Source: Lutjanus erythropterus (taxonomy: Eukaryota; Chordata; Actinopteri; Lutjaniformes; Lutjanidae). Taken from it: DNA of 64,000 nt. Below are positions 36,754 through 49,054 of the stretch, in pieces. Location of the stretch: contig CM034607.1 of the NCBI GenBank assembly GCA_020091685.1, positions 35,371,461 through 35,435,460 of the forward strand, written 5' to 3'. The notes beneath the pieces were generated by a model. It saw nothing but the letters and a program-made list of their open reading frames with translations. It was not told the origin of the DNA and made no database searches. Position 1 is the stretch's first letter. Each line of letters starts with the position of its first letter. The position numbers and the translations under genes were made by a program.

Positions 36754-37694
36754 TTTTGGCTTCACGTGAAGCTCCTGGCTCATTGTGTTCCATGTCATGA
36801 TGCTCATATTGTCTGGTGTAGGAGTAACTGTGGTGTGGTGTACCGACCTCTCATTCTGAAGCCTGGGGCGCTCTGCCCTGAGGCCGTGAAGCGCTGGAGG
36901 GGCATTTCTGAGGTGATGAGTCACACAGAGAAGGACCAGGGTCACAGTGAGGCTCAGTGATGCCGTGGAGAGCAGAGAGGTTGGGTTGTATCTATATCAG
37001 TTTACCAGACACCGTCTGGATTATTTATTTTATACCACCCAAGACTGAGAGCGCAGATTGGTTTTTGGGCAACCGAGTCCCTCTGCTGTAGTTCAAGCTT
37101 GTGGTTTTGGTGGGAGGGGCTTAACAGACTGATACACGGCTGCAGAGTGAGAGGAAGAAGCTTCTGCTTTGTGTGTGTTCTGCCTCCTGCAGCTTTAATG
37201 TTAGGTTTAAGGTTATGTTTGGGGAAATACCATTTTTTAGATGAAAATAAATACTCAGGGAGGCTTCGTCGTCATGGTTACAACAATAACCACATGGCTA
37301 AAGTTCAGAGTGGACCGTGGTCATGCAGACATGATGAGCAAACAGAGGTCTGATGTAACCTCTATGTATTGACTGGCAGGGTCCCGCATTTTACCTTTCA
37401 TCCTCTCTGCAAAAGAGCCCCAAACCACAGATTTTCTCTTTGAATGTCCTTCGCTCATTAAGGAATAATACATTTAGTATTTTTGTTAATTGTTTTACAT
37501 GCAGCAGCTTTTACATTTAGTACCACTAACTATAAGTTGGCACCAAACTTTTATAGTACTTGTTTTCACCCAAAAGGAGGTTTGGTTGTTCTGATGGCAG
37601 GGAAGTAACATACGACTGCTCTCATGTATCTAAACAAGTTTTAGTTAGTGAACAGTTGGTGTCCTGGTTCTGCTGTGTGTCTGGATGTTTTTTT
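36754..37694. other. no gene recognised
   Basis: Sequence between the two copies of repeat I. The open frame at 37099-37353 has no recognisable domain and contains the GGTTTAAGGTTA words common in fish repeats. Confidence 0.45.
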
Positions 37695-37844
37695 GTTTTC
37701 TTTTTGCCCACCATTTTTATTCTACTAACACTGTACATGACAGTGTGTTTAAATCAGAGAGTAAAAATGAGTCAAGAAACGTGAGCAGCCAGACAACCAG
37801 ACTACAAAAACGAGAGCCACATTGTAATGAAGCAGAATTACCTT
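37695..37844 (+). repeat. repeat I, copy 2
   Basis: Second copy of the 36610-36753 unit, with a few small insertions. Confidence 0.7.
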
Positions 37845-38940
37845 TTATGACTTTTGGCTTTTGTTCAGAGGTTTTGGGGTTTGAAGCTCGTCTCTCTTGT
37901 TATTAAATTTTATGCTCAGATGAGCGTTAGTGTAATATCTGCTCTCCAGTTACTGTAACATAAAATGAAATGAAAGAAATTTTCATTTTATCGATTCGTT
38001 CATTTTCTCTGCTTCGCTTATTTCCCTCTCTTACAGTGAAGTCATCCATCTCTCCTTTCCTGTTTCCTCCTCTCCTCTTTCCTTCCTCACACTCACATTC
38101 ATTTCATCCCCCCCTCCTCCACCTCCTGTTTCACTTACAATAAATCCATCCACACCTCCACACGTCTCTTCCCCTCTCCCTCCCTAATTGACACTACATC
38201 CACCCCCTCTCTCTCCATATCTCTTTCGTCCATCCTCCTCCTCCTCCTCCTCTTCCTCCCTGTCCATAATTGCTGACGGTGGAGTTTGTTGTTTTCCCCG
38301 CTGGCTCGCCTCCGGAGATTTCACCCCAGCAGTCCGACTCTCCCGGGTGCAGAGGAGACCCAGGGGTCAATCTGTCACCTTCACAGTGCTGCAGCTGCCC
38401 TCCACTCATCCACTCATCCATCTCTTCCTCCATCATCCCTCCGTCCTCGTCCCTCTGCTGCAGTGTTTCTCCTTCACTCTCACTGTGTTCTTCTTTCTTT
38501 GTATCTTTGTAGGTAAAATAACGACCTGCACATCTGTACAAACTAAAAAAAAAACAGCCAAGAGATCTCAACGTTTCCCAATGATACCAAATATGTCAGG
38601 CTGACTTTTGTTGTCTAAAGTGATGCACAAGAAAAGTAGAATATTTATATTTGAATAAATTGTGCAGATGGAGTCTTGATATGAATATTTCCTCCAGTGT
38701 AAACATCTTTTCATGAGAAACAACATGATATATTCAGTATATGAGACACTGTCTGGTGATGTGGATTTGTTTTTCTACATTGTGATGAAACTTAAATGAA
38801 ATATGATGCTTTAAAGATTCAAGGCTGTTCTTAAAATCTTGATTTAGCAATTCATATTCATTTTTACAAAGAATCTATAACTAAAGTTGGAAAGCATTTC
38901 CATCCATGAATTGGATGTCAGAGATGCAGTTTAAAAAAAA
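37845..38940. other. no gene; polypyrimidine tract 38030-38260
   Basis: About 230 T/C-rich bases including six CCT units near 38235. Downstream, at about 38270-38400, is a CpG-richer stretch (CCGGAGATTTCACC, CTCCCGGGTGC). No supported exon. Confidence 0.5.
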
Positions 38941-39045
38941 AAGACTCATCAGGATCAACAGATATGTAGAGTTTATTGTCATCTGCATAGAAGTGAAAGT
39001 TGATACTGTGTTCACTGATGACGACTCCTGGTGTAAAGTAATCGA
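38941..39045 (-). mobile_element. L2-like LINE reverse transcriptase fragment
   Basis: The minus strand encodes FTPGVVISEHSI, then NFHFYADDNKLYISVDPDES, the HFYADD-LY block around the catalytic aspartates of L2/Rex1-type reverse transcriptases. It is open over this short stretch. The preceding GVPQGSVLGP block was not found. Confidence 0.75.
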
Positions 39046-40742
39046 CCAGGGTCAGGGCCTTTCATATCTCAGATGTGTGTCGAAGGTGAAACTTGGTGGT
39101 GGAATGAACGCATGATTTGTCAGTCTTCCTCAGTGGACGTTGTTGTTGTTTCTGCACTTCCTTGAATAAATAATACATCTGATGCATGGACAGTCACGTA
39201 TCCCATGACTGTCTGGATGTGTGTGTTGCCGACACTGCAGAGACGAGCAAAATGGCACATCACTATTTTTAGTTGTCATGTTCAGTGGAGGACACGGACC
39301 ACGTCTCTGATCATTAGATGTGTTTCTACCACATTAATTCTAAATTAAGTTCCTGGGACATTATTACATATTAAATAGTCCCTGCTTGGGGGCTAGCAGA
39401 AAGTTTGGGGGTTGGAGTTGCAGTGCTAAATATTTCTGATTGGTCAAGTACTCGTAGAATTTTATTTTTCATTTTTTTTTAAAAATCTGCAGCCACAAAT
39501 CAGTTTGTTTTTTTCTTTAGGTTTTGACGCATCAAGATGGAGTTACGGAAGAAGATACACAACGGATGGACTGATTGAGAAGTCCAGGCTTTAATTAGCA
39601 TTGTTGCTGTATAGTTTTGCACCAAAAGGAAACGTAAAAACTATTCCATCACTATTTTATACATCAGCTGAGTGATTTGCCTGATCTTTGCAGGTTTTTC
39701 TTCTGTGTTTGAAACACAGGTGACAACAGGCTGAAGGAACCTTTTAGTTCCTTAAAAAGTTGTTCCAAAGACTGAAAGTACCTGATATTTTGGGTGACTT
39801 TGATTTCTGATAACTATGACCACCATCTTTATTTAACCTGACCAATAGTTTTTATGCTCCAACTTTGCTCATGGAGTTGGCAGATTAGAGAAAGCTTAAA
39901 TTAAACACATCACACTCTCTGTCTCTGTCCTTCATTCATCTTTCCATTCTTTCATCACCCATCCATCATCTCTATCGTCACTGTCCTGTTTCCCCGGGAA
40001 CACGTCTCTTCCTCACGCTGCGCTTCTGCTTCTACTGAAATAACCTGACAATCTTTTATACCGACACCCCGTCTCTTTCATATAATTTACACGACCTGGA
40101 ATCCATCTCTGTATTAACATGTGTGTGGCTCTTTGCCCTCTGAGGACCCTGACGCGGTCACAGTACACGGGACTCTTCAGATGAAGGATGTTGTCCATGT
40201 CCTCCATGTGTTTGCGTTTGCCGTGCTGAAGCTCAGCCATGCCTCTGTGCTCGAGTTGCACCGAGACGAATGTCAGCAGGTTTATCAGGTTTATTTCACT
40301 TGACATTTTAAGTAATTCAGAGTGTTTTTTAGCGTCTCCTCAGTGTGTTTGTCTCATGGTGACGACTGCAGATTATTGGATGTGATGTTGGACAGGGGAG
40401 ATGGAGTTTCACTTCAGTTTGATGCGATGATACACCGTGAACAAACACAAAGTTATGAAACACTGAGAACAAATTTGAAGTCAGTATTTCTTGCCTAAGT
40501 TGAAAACATTTCCCTTGACATTTAAAGATATATTTTTTTCTACTCAGTTCTCAAATAATGGACAGGATGTTTATAAATGGACTTTTATCATCAACCACCT
40601 TTATTAGAGACAGGCCTTCATTTCTAATATCCCTTTTATATTTGATTATATTTTAATGGTAGTATTTTAGCTTATTTCCAGTTCCCTGGAAAAAATTGTA
40701 AATCAGAATCGGCCAAGAAAATTTGAAGTGGTGCATCTCTAT
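39046..40742. other. no gene recognised
   Basis: Nothing recognised. Confidence 0.5.
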
Positions 40743-40855
40743 GATCGACTGTTTAATTCATGATGAAAATAATTTTAGGTGCAGCCCTACAAACACTATG
40801 TCAGGCTAATCAATTTCACCATATTTTATATTGAAAAGTAACAGAAAGTAATCAA
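40743..40855 (+). repeat. dispersed repeat K, copy 1
   Basis: ATGATGAAAATAATT, then the GCAGCCCTA-type word, ACACTAT, AGGCTAA-CAATTTCA, ATATTTTA and GTAA-AGAAAGTAATCAA match 54905-55020. Confidence 0.6.
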
Positions 40856-43439
40856 GTTACATTATTTTCATTCTGTCATTCTGTCATCCATCCATATTCA
40901 GACTTTCTTGCAAACAACAGATGCATTGATAAGCGAAAATATGAGTTGTAATAAGATATTGGCTGTTATTTGTGCATCATTCAGTGAGACCAGGCCTGGT
41001 TAATGTCCATGTCTATTACAGAACATATCCTGTAATTTGGTTAAAACAACATAAGAACAATGAGTCAAATTCCTGAAGAGCGCAGTGAACGTTTCATTCC
41101 CGACCTCTCCCTGGAAAGTTAAGAGTAGTAGGAAAGAAAAGCACAAACAAACTGCTGGTAATGCATCTTTCAGTTTAACATCTCTAAAAAAAATCTTTGC
41201 CCATTCTTCATTTGTTGTTTTCCTCATGTCTGGCCGTCTCCTCTGTCGATACCTCCCACTGCTGTTTCTAAATTATCTGATGAATTATGTGCCGTGAAAC
41301 TCTTTAGGTTGTCGATAAACGTCTCAGCGCCGGTGCCACCAAGACAGATTCCTTTGCTTTTCTTCTGCCGCTGAGCAATGAGCTTTAGATAATGTTTTAT
41401 TCTTTCTCCCAGAAAATGGATAAATACGATCGCACAGCAGGAAGCTGAACTCGCCGTTCTTCTTCCCATCAGCCCCCATCTGCTCTTTACTTTTTCCTTT
41501 TACTGCTGCACATTCTCTCTCCTCTGTCATATGGAGTCTTTCTCCAGTCATCCCTCCATCTTCAGCTCTTCAGCAGCTGTACGCACGTCGATAAAACTCT
41601 GCCAGTGATGACTCAGATCAGGGGACATTTGCATACAACCCCGACAGCCAGTTCTCCTGTTTTATTCATAAGTGTGAATGAACTGTGAACATATGGAGGC
41701 ATGTTAAAGGTAATTTAACGCAAATGTGAGCCTAAATGACTAATTACATACAGTACGTTGATTGTAGCCTGGCTCACAGTTCAGCATTGAATTAATTCTG
41801 GAGGTTGAATAAATGTGCTGCTGTTGGTGACACTGGTGTTGAGATATTTAATCCTGTGCATAATGACAGGGCCTGTAAAGCAGATTAAGAACGTAATTAT
41901 CTACATTTTGTTTCTCCTGGAAATCCCAGAATTATTAAACGTACTTTTCTAGGTAAAGAAAAGTTCAGGAAATGTCAAAATTCCCAAAAAAATATTCTGG
42001 AAAAGAAGATATAACCTGGTGTTTGTGTAAAATTAGGACTGGCTTCAACCTTAACACATCCCTCCAGGTGTCACAAAAATAAAGCAACATTGATTTTTGT
42101 TTTTCCAGCAGGTAGCAGCTGAATCAAGGACTCGCAGAGGATAAAAATGCTGCAGAGTGTTAACCTTTGTGCAAACTCTTTACTGGGTGCAGCGAGGCAG
42201 ATGTGGCTCCACGAGTTTTGAATAGTCTTCCTTGAAATCAAAGGACACCTGAACCCCACAGGTTCAGTCTGGAAAAAAAAAAAAAAAAAGTATTTTAAGC
42301 TCTGGTTCACAGCAGATCCTGGAGCGTTTACCTTCTTAGAGCTGTTCGTTTGTGTTGATGTGAATACTGGACTCGAGCTCTGGTTCACTCGTGTTTGTGT
42401 CACTGAATGTTGAAGTCTTAACCCAACATACCGTGTTAATGCAACATAGCTAACTAATGATTCTTAGCACTGTGCTGCTAAAAGTTGAGGATTGATTGAT
42501 GGGTGGAAGTCAGGATTTTGTTGAACATGATTGAGTTTTGAATAGAAGAAATAGAAGAAATTAGGTGCACACTATGACGAGCATGTGATCTGAAAAGGCT
42601 TAAAATGCCACTTTTTATTTAATTTCAACTTTAAATGAGAAACCAAAACTAAAAATAGCATCAGCAAAGCAAAATCTAAAATCTTTTCTTAAAAACAATT
42701 CACTGAGGCAAAGATCAGCTTTACCAGAAAGGGTTCGTTTTAGGGTTCAGGCTTAGACCAAGAAATCACAGAGGAGACTTTACTGTGAGTGTTAAGTGAG
42801 TGGGAATTTTTCAGACTTACAGCAGCAAAGTGGAGGCAATAATATCAATATCAATATCAGAAAAAATCAGAATATAATCAATATGAAAATATGAACAATT
42901 TAACAAGAGGAAATATTAATAGGATACAATCTGTAGGATATAAACAAAGGGAATATAGACTGATGGTGATACACCTGAATAAAATATACTTTCTAGCTCA
43001 TATTGTCTCATCAGTTTCTTCTTCTCTCTCTTTTATGAACCTCTTCAGAGCTCCTTTTGTGACACCGTTAGTTGTTAAGAAAAAAAAGTAGGTAACTGCA
43101 GTCGTAAGCAAAGTTCTTGATAAAACCAGAAATAAATTGAAAAGACATTCAGATGAACTCTATAAGAGACTCTGAACTGTTGCCGGATTCCATTAAAAAT
43201 AAAAACAAATGTTCTTTTCTGTGTGAAATCCATTTTCTTCACTCTGTCACTCTTGTTTTGCTCCGTGCTGTTCCCCGTCGCTCTCTGTACCGCAGGGCGC
43301 CGTCTTTTATTTTATTTTATTTTTTTCTGGAGCAGACTGACATGGCGTGCAGGAATCAAACCCCCCACCCCTCTGCGCCCCCACCCCACCCCACCCTACC
43401 CCACCTCCTCTCCCCTCCTGCTGCCTCCCTGCTGTTTTT
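40856..43439. other. no gene recognised
   Basis: Apparently unique sequence. An A17 run lies at 42272-42288. The pyrimidine-free minus reading around it was considered as an exon and rejected. Confidence 0.5.
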
Positions 43440-43640
43440 GGAGGCGGAAATGTGTCGTGTGTCAGCGGCTAAATGAGGGGATTACCATGTCATTATAGTG
43501 GTTTGAGTCAGCAACACTGTGTGCTTCATGATGCCGCCACTGCAAAACAAAATCTCCTTATCCCCCAAAGGGAGAGAAAGCTAATATCCTATATTTAGGT
43601 GAGCATTAAGGGCCATTACCCGACAGACAAAGTGCTTTAT
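43440..43640. promoter_or_regulatory. candidate conserved non-coding element
   Basis: Contains GGGGATTACC, CATTATAGTGG, TGAGTCAGCA (AP-1/Maf type), GATGCCGCCACTG and CTTATCCCC (GATA type) in about 150 bases. No coding frame. Inference from composition. Confidence 0.28.
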
Positions 43641-44051
43641 CCGGAGCTCTCCTCTTGTGTCGAGTCGGAGCCTCTTTTTTTGGCTCTTTTATTGCATCTG
43701 AAAAGAGGAGGGAGAGATATGATCGTTCATATCAGAAAAGCTCTGATGTTCCCACTTTTCATCTTGAACAGCAGATCGGGCATGAAGCAGCAAAGTCAAA
43801 TTTACGATATAACCTTTAAAGCAGCGGCCTGATGCCGCGGCTACAGACGGAGGGGAGGGATGGTTTGGCTTGTGAAGATTAAAAGGCGTGTTTTCTAACC
43901 TTTTGTGCTGAAAAATGTATTCATGTTGACCGAAGCGGCTTCAGTTTGGTTTGAAATGCTGCAGATTCTTTTGTCCTGCTGAGCTAAATCTCTAAAGCTG
44001 TTCTTCTTCAGGGGTTTCTGTTGACTGGGAGCACTGAGAGCCAAACACACA

Positions 44052-44053
<2 letters not shown>

Positions 44054-44082
<29 letters not shown>
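44054..44082. repeat. (TG)n microsatellite
   Basis: TG array of about 14 units. Confidence 0.96.
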
Positions 44083-44429
44083 ATGTTTATATAGAGCACT
44101 GTACTGTACAGTCAGGCTGCGGTGCTGGAGCCGCTGGCCCAGATTTATGTCACAGTTTTCATTATTTAACTACAACAAAATTATTCAGGAACAACGTAGT
44201 TCGTCTGTTTGTTGGGAATGAGGTCATTTTTAAAATAAAATCACAGCAGATGTATTATTTGTTGCAGAAGTCATCACTCCATCCTCCCTGAAACGTCCAG
44301 ATTTTTGCCAGGTTTGTCAGTTTTATGGTCATAAGAGCTGGGAGAGTTACTTTAAAGATGTATGTATGAGAACAGAGTGGTGTGTATGAACAGTGCACAT
44401 TGTTGTATGTCGTTCTTTGTTTTAAAATG

Positions 44430-44582
44430 TATTTTAAAATTGTAATCCAGCTAATAATTCCAGTTTTTACTAAACATGTCTGTAATCCGATTACATAGAT
44501 TTTTTTGTAACTGTACTGGCTTGCAGTTATGTATCCAGATTACATAATGCCGATACATGTAATCTGTTACTCCCAAACCCTG
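44430..44582 (-). mobile_element. non-autonomous DNA element, CAGGGTTTGGGAGTAAC type
   Basis: On the minus strand it begins CAGGGTTTGGGAGTAACAG, continues ATTACATGTA, GGCATTATGTAATCTGG and ends in TAATCGGATTACAG words. I recognise this start as a fish element with palindromic TGTAATC/GATTACA content. The far inverted end is not visible. Confidence 0.6.
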
Positions 44583-45639
44583 GCTGTAATAGGCTAATAC
44601 CCAGCAGATACATCATACCTGGAGTATCAATTCTCTGCGAGTTTCTCCCAAACATGCAGATTATTGTTTAGGTCTAACACACCCTGTACTGAGGAGGTAG
44701 AAAATAATTACAGAAAAAGTACTAACTAACTACTAAAGTACTAGTAAGTAAATTAAAATGTTAGCCCCAGGTTCATATACTGTATGTATTGGTACACTCT
44801 GCACTGATACAGTATTGGTATAAAAATGACACCCAAACCCTGGGTTCTCATATAACATGCTTTATTGCATGTTAATCATTTCTGTCTTGGAGGAACGAGT
44901 GTGTCAGAGGATAATACATCAGTTAGACAATGTCACAAAAAAATGAATAACACATGTCCAAATACACAAACATGAATCCAACACACAGGTAAGATCCATC
45001 CATTGGATAATTACTGCAGTGATTAATATGTTTCAGTTGGAAACAAGTTATTTAACCCTGACTGATAAGGAGCTTCTCATTTCTTAAACAAAGCCCCAAC
45101 AAACCAAGCCAACTAAAAAAAAAAAGTTATTTCCACGTTTTTAGCCTGAATCTTCACTGTAGATCTTTAGCATGCATTATGTTTAGAAATAATCATTTAA
45201 AAACCTGCCCAACTGTACAGCACTGTTACTTGTATGTAATTATTTTGGAGTTAAGATGCTGCCTTTGAGTTTTCAGTTTCAATTCAGTTTTGCTTTTAGG
45301 GGAACAAGCAGAACATTGGCATGGAGCCTTGGACATTTCAGTCAAAAATAGAATTTAAACTGTCCTCAAGGCTAAATAGGTTTGATGTCATTTGGGTAAA
45401 TTCTCATTTTATCTGAGCGTTTGTAGAATTCCCTCATCGTTCTCCTATTCCTGATCTGGAAATCTTTGAAGTCCAGGATCTAGAAAAAACCCAGAGCCCT
45501 GCTATATTTTTGTGTTTGTGCACCAGCAAACCCTCAGACGTCTTGTCTTCAGCGTCTTCAGTGTCTTCATCTTCCACAAACATGGTCTCATACAGTTTGT
45601 CCTCAGGAATGTTTGTTTGGTCTGTGGTTGGGGCCTCTG
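44583..45639. other. no gene recognised
   Basis: Nothing recognised. TACTAAAGTACTAGTA near 44726 is a short imperfect palindrome. Confidence 0.5.
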
Positions 45640-45920
45640 CGACCCGCCGCCGTCTTCACTTGTAAAGCTGATGAAGCGGGACTTTAAAGCCTCCTGCTCG
45701 GCTGCACTCGCTGTAAGTCGCGGCGAATGAGTGTCAGCTAAATGCCTCCAATGTAAAATGAGATGGGATTGAAGGCAGTTAATAGAGTCGAGGCTGTGAT
45801 TAGCCTCGGAGCTGCTGCAGTGAACTGCGGTGGCGCTCGGTATCAGTGGGGTCCCGCCGGCTCTGTTTGCTAGCTGACATGATAGCACTTCCTGCAGGAA
45901 AGACCCTAATTAATTGTTCT
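45640..45920. promoter_or_regulatory. candidate conserved non-coding element
   Basis: CpG-richer sequence with GATTGAAGG, GTTAATAG, GTGATTAGCC, GCTAGCTGACA and CCTAATTAATTG words. A polypyrimidine tract follows at 45940-46165. Confidence 0.25.
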
Positions 45921-46705
45921 CATCATTTGTTTATTTCTGCCTGCAGCCGTTCCTCATTTCCTGTCTCCGCTCACCATCACGTCTCTTTCTGCCCAATTTT
46001 CTGTCAGTCACATCGTTGCCTTCATATTCCTTTCTTTTTTCAGTCCTCGGTGTGCTGCCCTCCCTGTCCCTCTTTTTCAATCTCTCTGCCTTTGTTTCTC
46101 CTTTTCTCTTTGTCATCTCACTGTCTCTTCTTTTCCATCTCTCCCTTCTTCTTTCTCAGATTAATTCATTCACTTTGTTGCCATAATCGTTGGCAAGCAG
46201 CAGGTTGTTTTGCAGATTAATTTCTGAGGAACGGCTGCTTAACATTCCTCTCAGAATCTTTTCTCTTTTAGCTTCTGAAAAAGTACACAGTATTCTGGAC
46301 TGAGAGGGAATTTGACAGTTGAAGGTTGAAAATAGAATAAAAGTTAGTATCTACTTTATTGGGTCTTTTCAGACTACATTTAATCCTGAAGCTACGTTCC
46401 ACATTAGCCATAAGCAGGAGTGGAGATACAACTACTTTTCCGCTTCATCTCGTTCTTCTCCTGTCTCCACCTTCATGCATCCCTGAACACAGACAATTTG
46501 TAACACCTTTATGGTGTAAAAGAAATGAGAAAAACACCTATTTGACATCACGTGATTATATTTAAAGGATGAAGCCACAGAACAATTTGTGAGTATTGAC
46601 AAATCTTTCTTTTAAATTAGAAAATGCAACTAAACTAATCAACATTTGCACAGTTCACAAGACTCTGTCTTTGAATTTTCAGAACAATATAGAACAAAAC
46701 TTTAA

Positions 46706-47053
46706 AGTAGGGCTGCACAATTAATTGCAATCACAATAAAATCTGCAGAAGTGCAATATCCAAATCACAGAACCAGATAGCATTATTTTTTTAATGTGTG
46801 AGAAAACAGCTTTATAATGAGGTTCTGCAGAGATGAGCTGGACTAAAAATCTTTTTCTCCAGATAAAAGAAAACCTGTTTATTTGGTTCAGATATCACAT
46901 CATCACAATTTACGTTGTTTTTTTTTTTCAATGAACATGAAAATTGTAATGCAAAACTGATCATTTCCACTAATCTTATCGCATATCACAAATTGCGATT
47001 TCAGTCAAAATCACTGCAGTATGACTTTTTTACCTAATCATGCAGCCCCACTT
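46706..47053. mobile_element. MITE with TTAA target sites, 348 bp
   Basis: TTAA sits at 46702-46705 and again at 47054-47057. The left end reads AGTAGGGCTGCACAATTAAT. The right end, inverted, reads AAGTGGGGCTGCATGATTA. A TTAA duplication points to the piggyBac or Kolobok superfamilies. There is no coding capacity. GGGCTGCAC ends are common in fish interspersed repeats. Confidence 0.75.
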
Positions 47054-47365
47054 TTAAGCTTTTTTTGTGTTGGTTTGGTCTCACAAATAAGTTGAAAGCA
47101 CAGGAACAAGAAATCAAATGCAGCATAACACTTTTCTTCGGTAGTTTGCTGCAGGTGTACTGCCAGGTTTTTTTTTTTAAGTGCCAGAGTGCACCTATGG
47201 CGTGTGCAGGCATCCATCCATCATTTATCTGCTGATCCTACAGTGGCAAGTTAACATGAAATACATAAATTACTCAACTGTAACTGAACACACAATTAAA
47301 TGTCAGACTGATTTTACAGTCAGACTTTATAGTTTTGTCATGTTGAGATTATTATGCAGGGCATA

Positions 47366-47370
<5 letters not shown>

Positions 47371-47406
<36 letters not shown>
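47371..47406. repeat. (CT)n microsatellite
   Basis: A pure CT array of 18 units. Confidence 0.97.
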
Positions 47407-47408
<2 letters not shown>

Positions 47409-48451
47409 TAGTCGGCATCGCACTCTTCCCTTCAATTAAATATCAATATGACAACATTGTTTTTATGTGCTCTCTTTTCTCTTGCCTAAAGCAATGGGCA
47501 GCATTATAGCATGGCAAATGTTTACTGCCTATAGAAAGTGAAGATAGGATCTTTAAGCACTTAAAAAAACAGATTATATGAACTGCAAATATTCATTTTT
47601 TTTCACTTGGAGGATAAAAGTGGTGGAGAGTTGTTCCAGTGACCTCCAGCATTTTTGGAAAGACAGTGAGGTTCCCTCCAGCATGGATTAAAGACCCACA
47701 GCTGTGCGCTGGACACAAACACAGCGGAACAATTTAGTTATTTATGCTGACGTAGTGTTATCAGATGTGCTGTTTGTTGGTCATGACAGGTTGTATGTGA
47801 TTTTATGTGTCTGTCTTCTCTTCCTGGTACTGCCCACCAGCACTGGATCTTTTAGTGGTACAGACAACCAGACCAGATCGGCTTAAAGTAACCTGTGGCC
47901 ATAAGCCATGAGGTTGCCCATATCCATGAGTGTCCACATCTAATTTGGAGAATATTTGGCCCAACCTCTCAACTCTGACATTAAGTAGATGGTCCAAGTA
48001 AACAGCTGCTTTGTTAAAGTTTAAACTCACGCAACATTTTATGGAAAGCTGAGACTCTTGTGTTTTGATCAATGCAAACCATTTCAAGATACAATCACAG
48101 CAGCAGGTACAATCAATGCTACAAACAAACAATTACAAAATTGAGGCAACTCACCTTTGAAGCCTCATATTACTCCACCGATCGATAATATTCTGAGAAA
48201 AGTGGCTGCAGCAGACCACTTGTTCTCAAGTTCAGTCGATCCAATGCAGTGAAATAATTAAACCAAAAAACACTCTTGTTGAAAAACACCCACAAACTGG
48301 ACAAATGAGCCAGAACACATCTTAATCTTCCAATTATTATCCATCATCAATCAAGTTAACACGTGGATGTTAATGATATTTTGGAATCAAAATGGTGGCT
48401 GCACCCTGAACGTTCAGTTGATACTTCACTGCCGTCCTGATGACGACGTCT
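47407..48451. other. no gene recognised
   Basis: Nothing recognised. Confidence 0.5.
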
Positions 48452-48655
48452 TCAGGAGATGTCCCTGCTTATTTCAGAGAGACGATGCCTGTGGACGTGT
48501 TCCAACAGTGTGTCTTCGTAATAAAAGAGTTCAGGTCCTAGACTGACCTGCCTGCAGTCCAGACCTGTCTCCCATTGAAAATGTGTGGTGCATTATGAAG
48601 CACAAAATACGACAACAGAGACCAAACAGGACTGTTGAGCAGCTGAAGCCGTATA
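48452..48655 (+). mobile_element. Tc1/mariner transposase fragment
   Basis: Nucleotide blocks TGTCCCTGCTTATTTCAG, CTTCGTA-TAAAAGAGT, CCTGCCTGCAGTCCAGACC, CCCATTGAAAATGTGTGG and GCATTATGAAGC encode the region up to the last catalytic acid (S-P-IENVW) and on to MKHKIRQQR and TVEQLK. Part of the N-terminal side of the block is deleted relative to the family and the frame breaks in between. Both ends of the transposon are missing. Confidence 0.8.
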
Positions 48656-49054
48656 TCCCACCATGATCATGCATGTACTCCAAACCCCTCAAGAACAGCT
48701 TTCAGTTTACTTTGGGTTTGCACTGGATGGCATTTTAGATTCATTTTACAAAGAAATGGGAAGACTGTGACTCTTTTGCTCTAGCTAATGATTTTTATTT
48801 TTTTTGCCTCTTTTTGTATCATCAGGACTTCATCATTTTACCAGCAATCAGTTCAAGCATTAATCTCAAGCCGAGACAAAACAATTAGCTTGGAAACACT
48901 CATCAACATGTCAGATAATAATCAGTGTGTATTATAACTATCAGTCAAAACATTATCATCATCATCTGTATCACTTCTAACAGAAACTCTCTCTGCACCC
49001 CTCCTCCTCCTCCTCCTCCTTTTCTTCTGTTGGACTCTTTTATCTCTTTCTCCT
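48656..49054. other. no gene; short (CTC)n near 49002-49018
   Basis: Nothing else recognised. Confidence 0.5.

Noticed and set aside
37099-37353. 84-codon plus-strand open frame
   Set aside because: No domain, no splice context, and its DNA has words common in fish repeats.
42071-42403. Minus-strand open frame of 110 codons next to a T17 tract that could serve as a polypyrimidine tract before an AG
   Set aside because: The peptide has no recognisable motif, and the tract is a plain homopolymer of the kind scattered in this window. No donor or partner exon was found.
45502-45888. 128-codon minus-strand open frame
   Set aside because: Composition follows a CpG-richer non-coding patch. No family motif and no credible start or splice context.
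47200-47240. CATCCATCCATCATTTATCTGC, resembling the inverted tail of an RTE element
   Set aside because: Too short, and no RTE body sequence follows.
47728-47790. VIYADVVLSD peptide resembling the YADDVVLLS box of reverse transcriptases
   Set aside because: One catalytic Asp is missing and no other reverse transcriptase block lies on either side.
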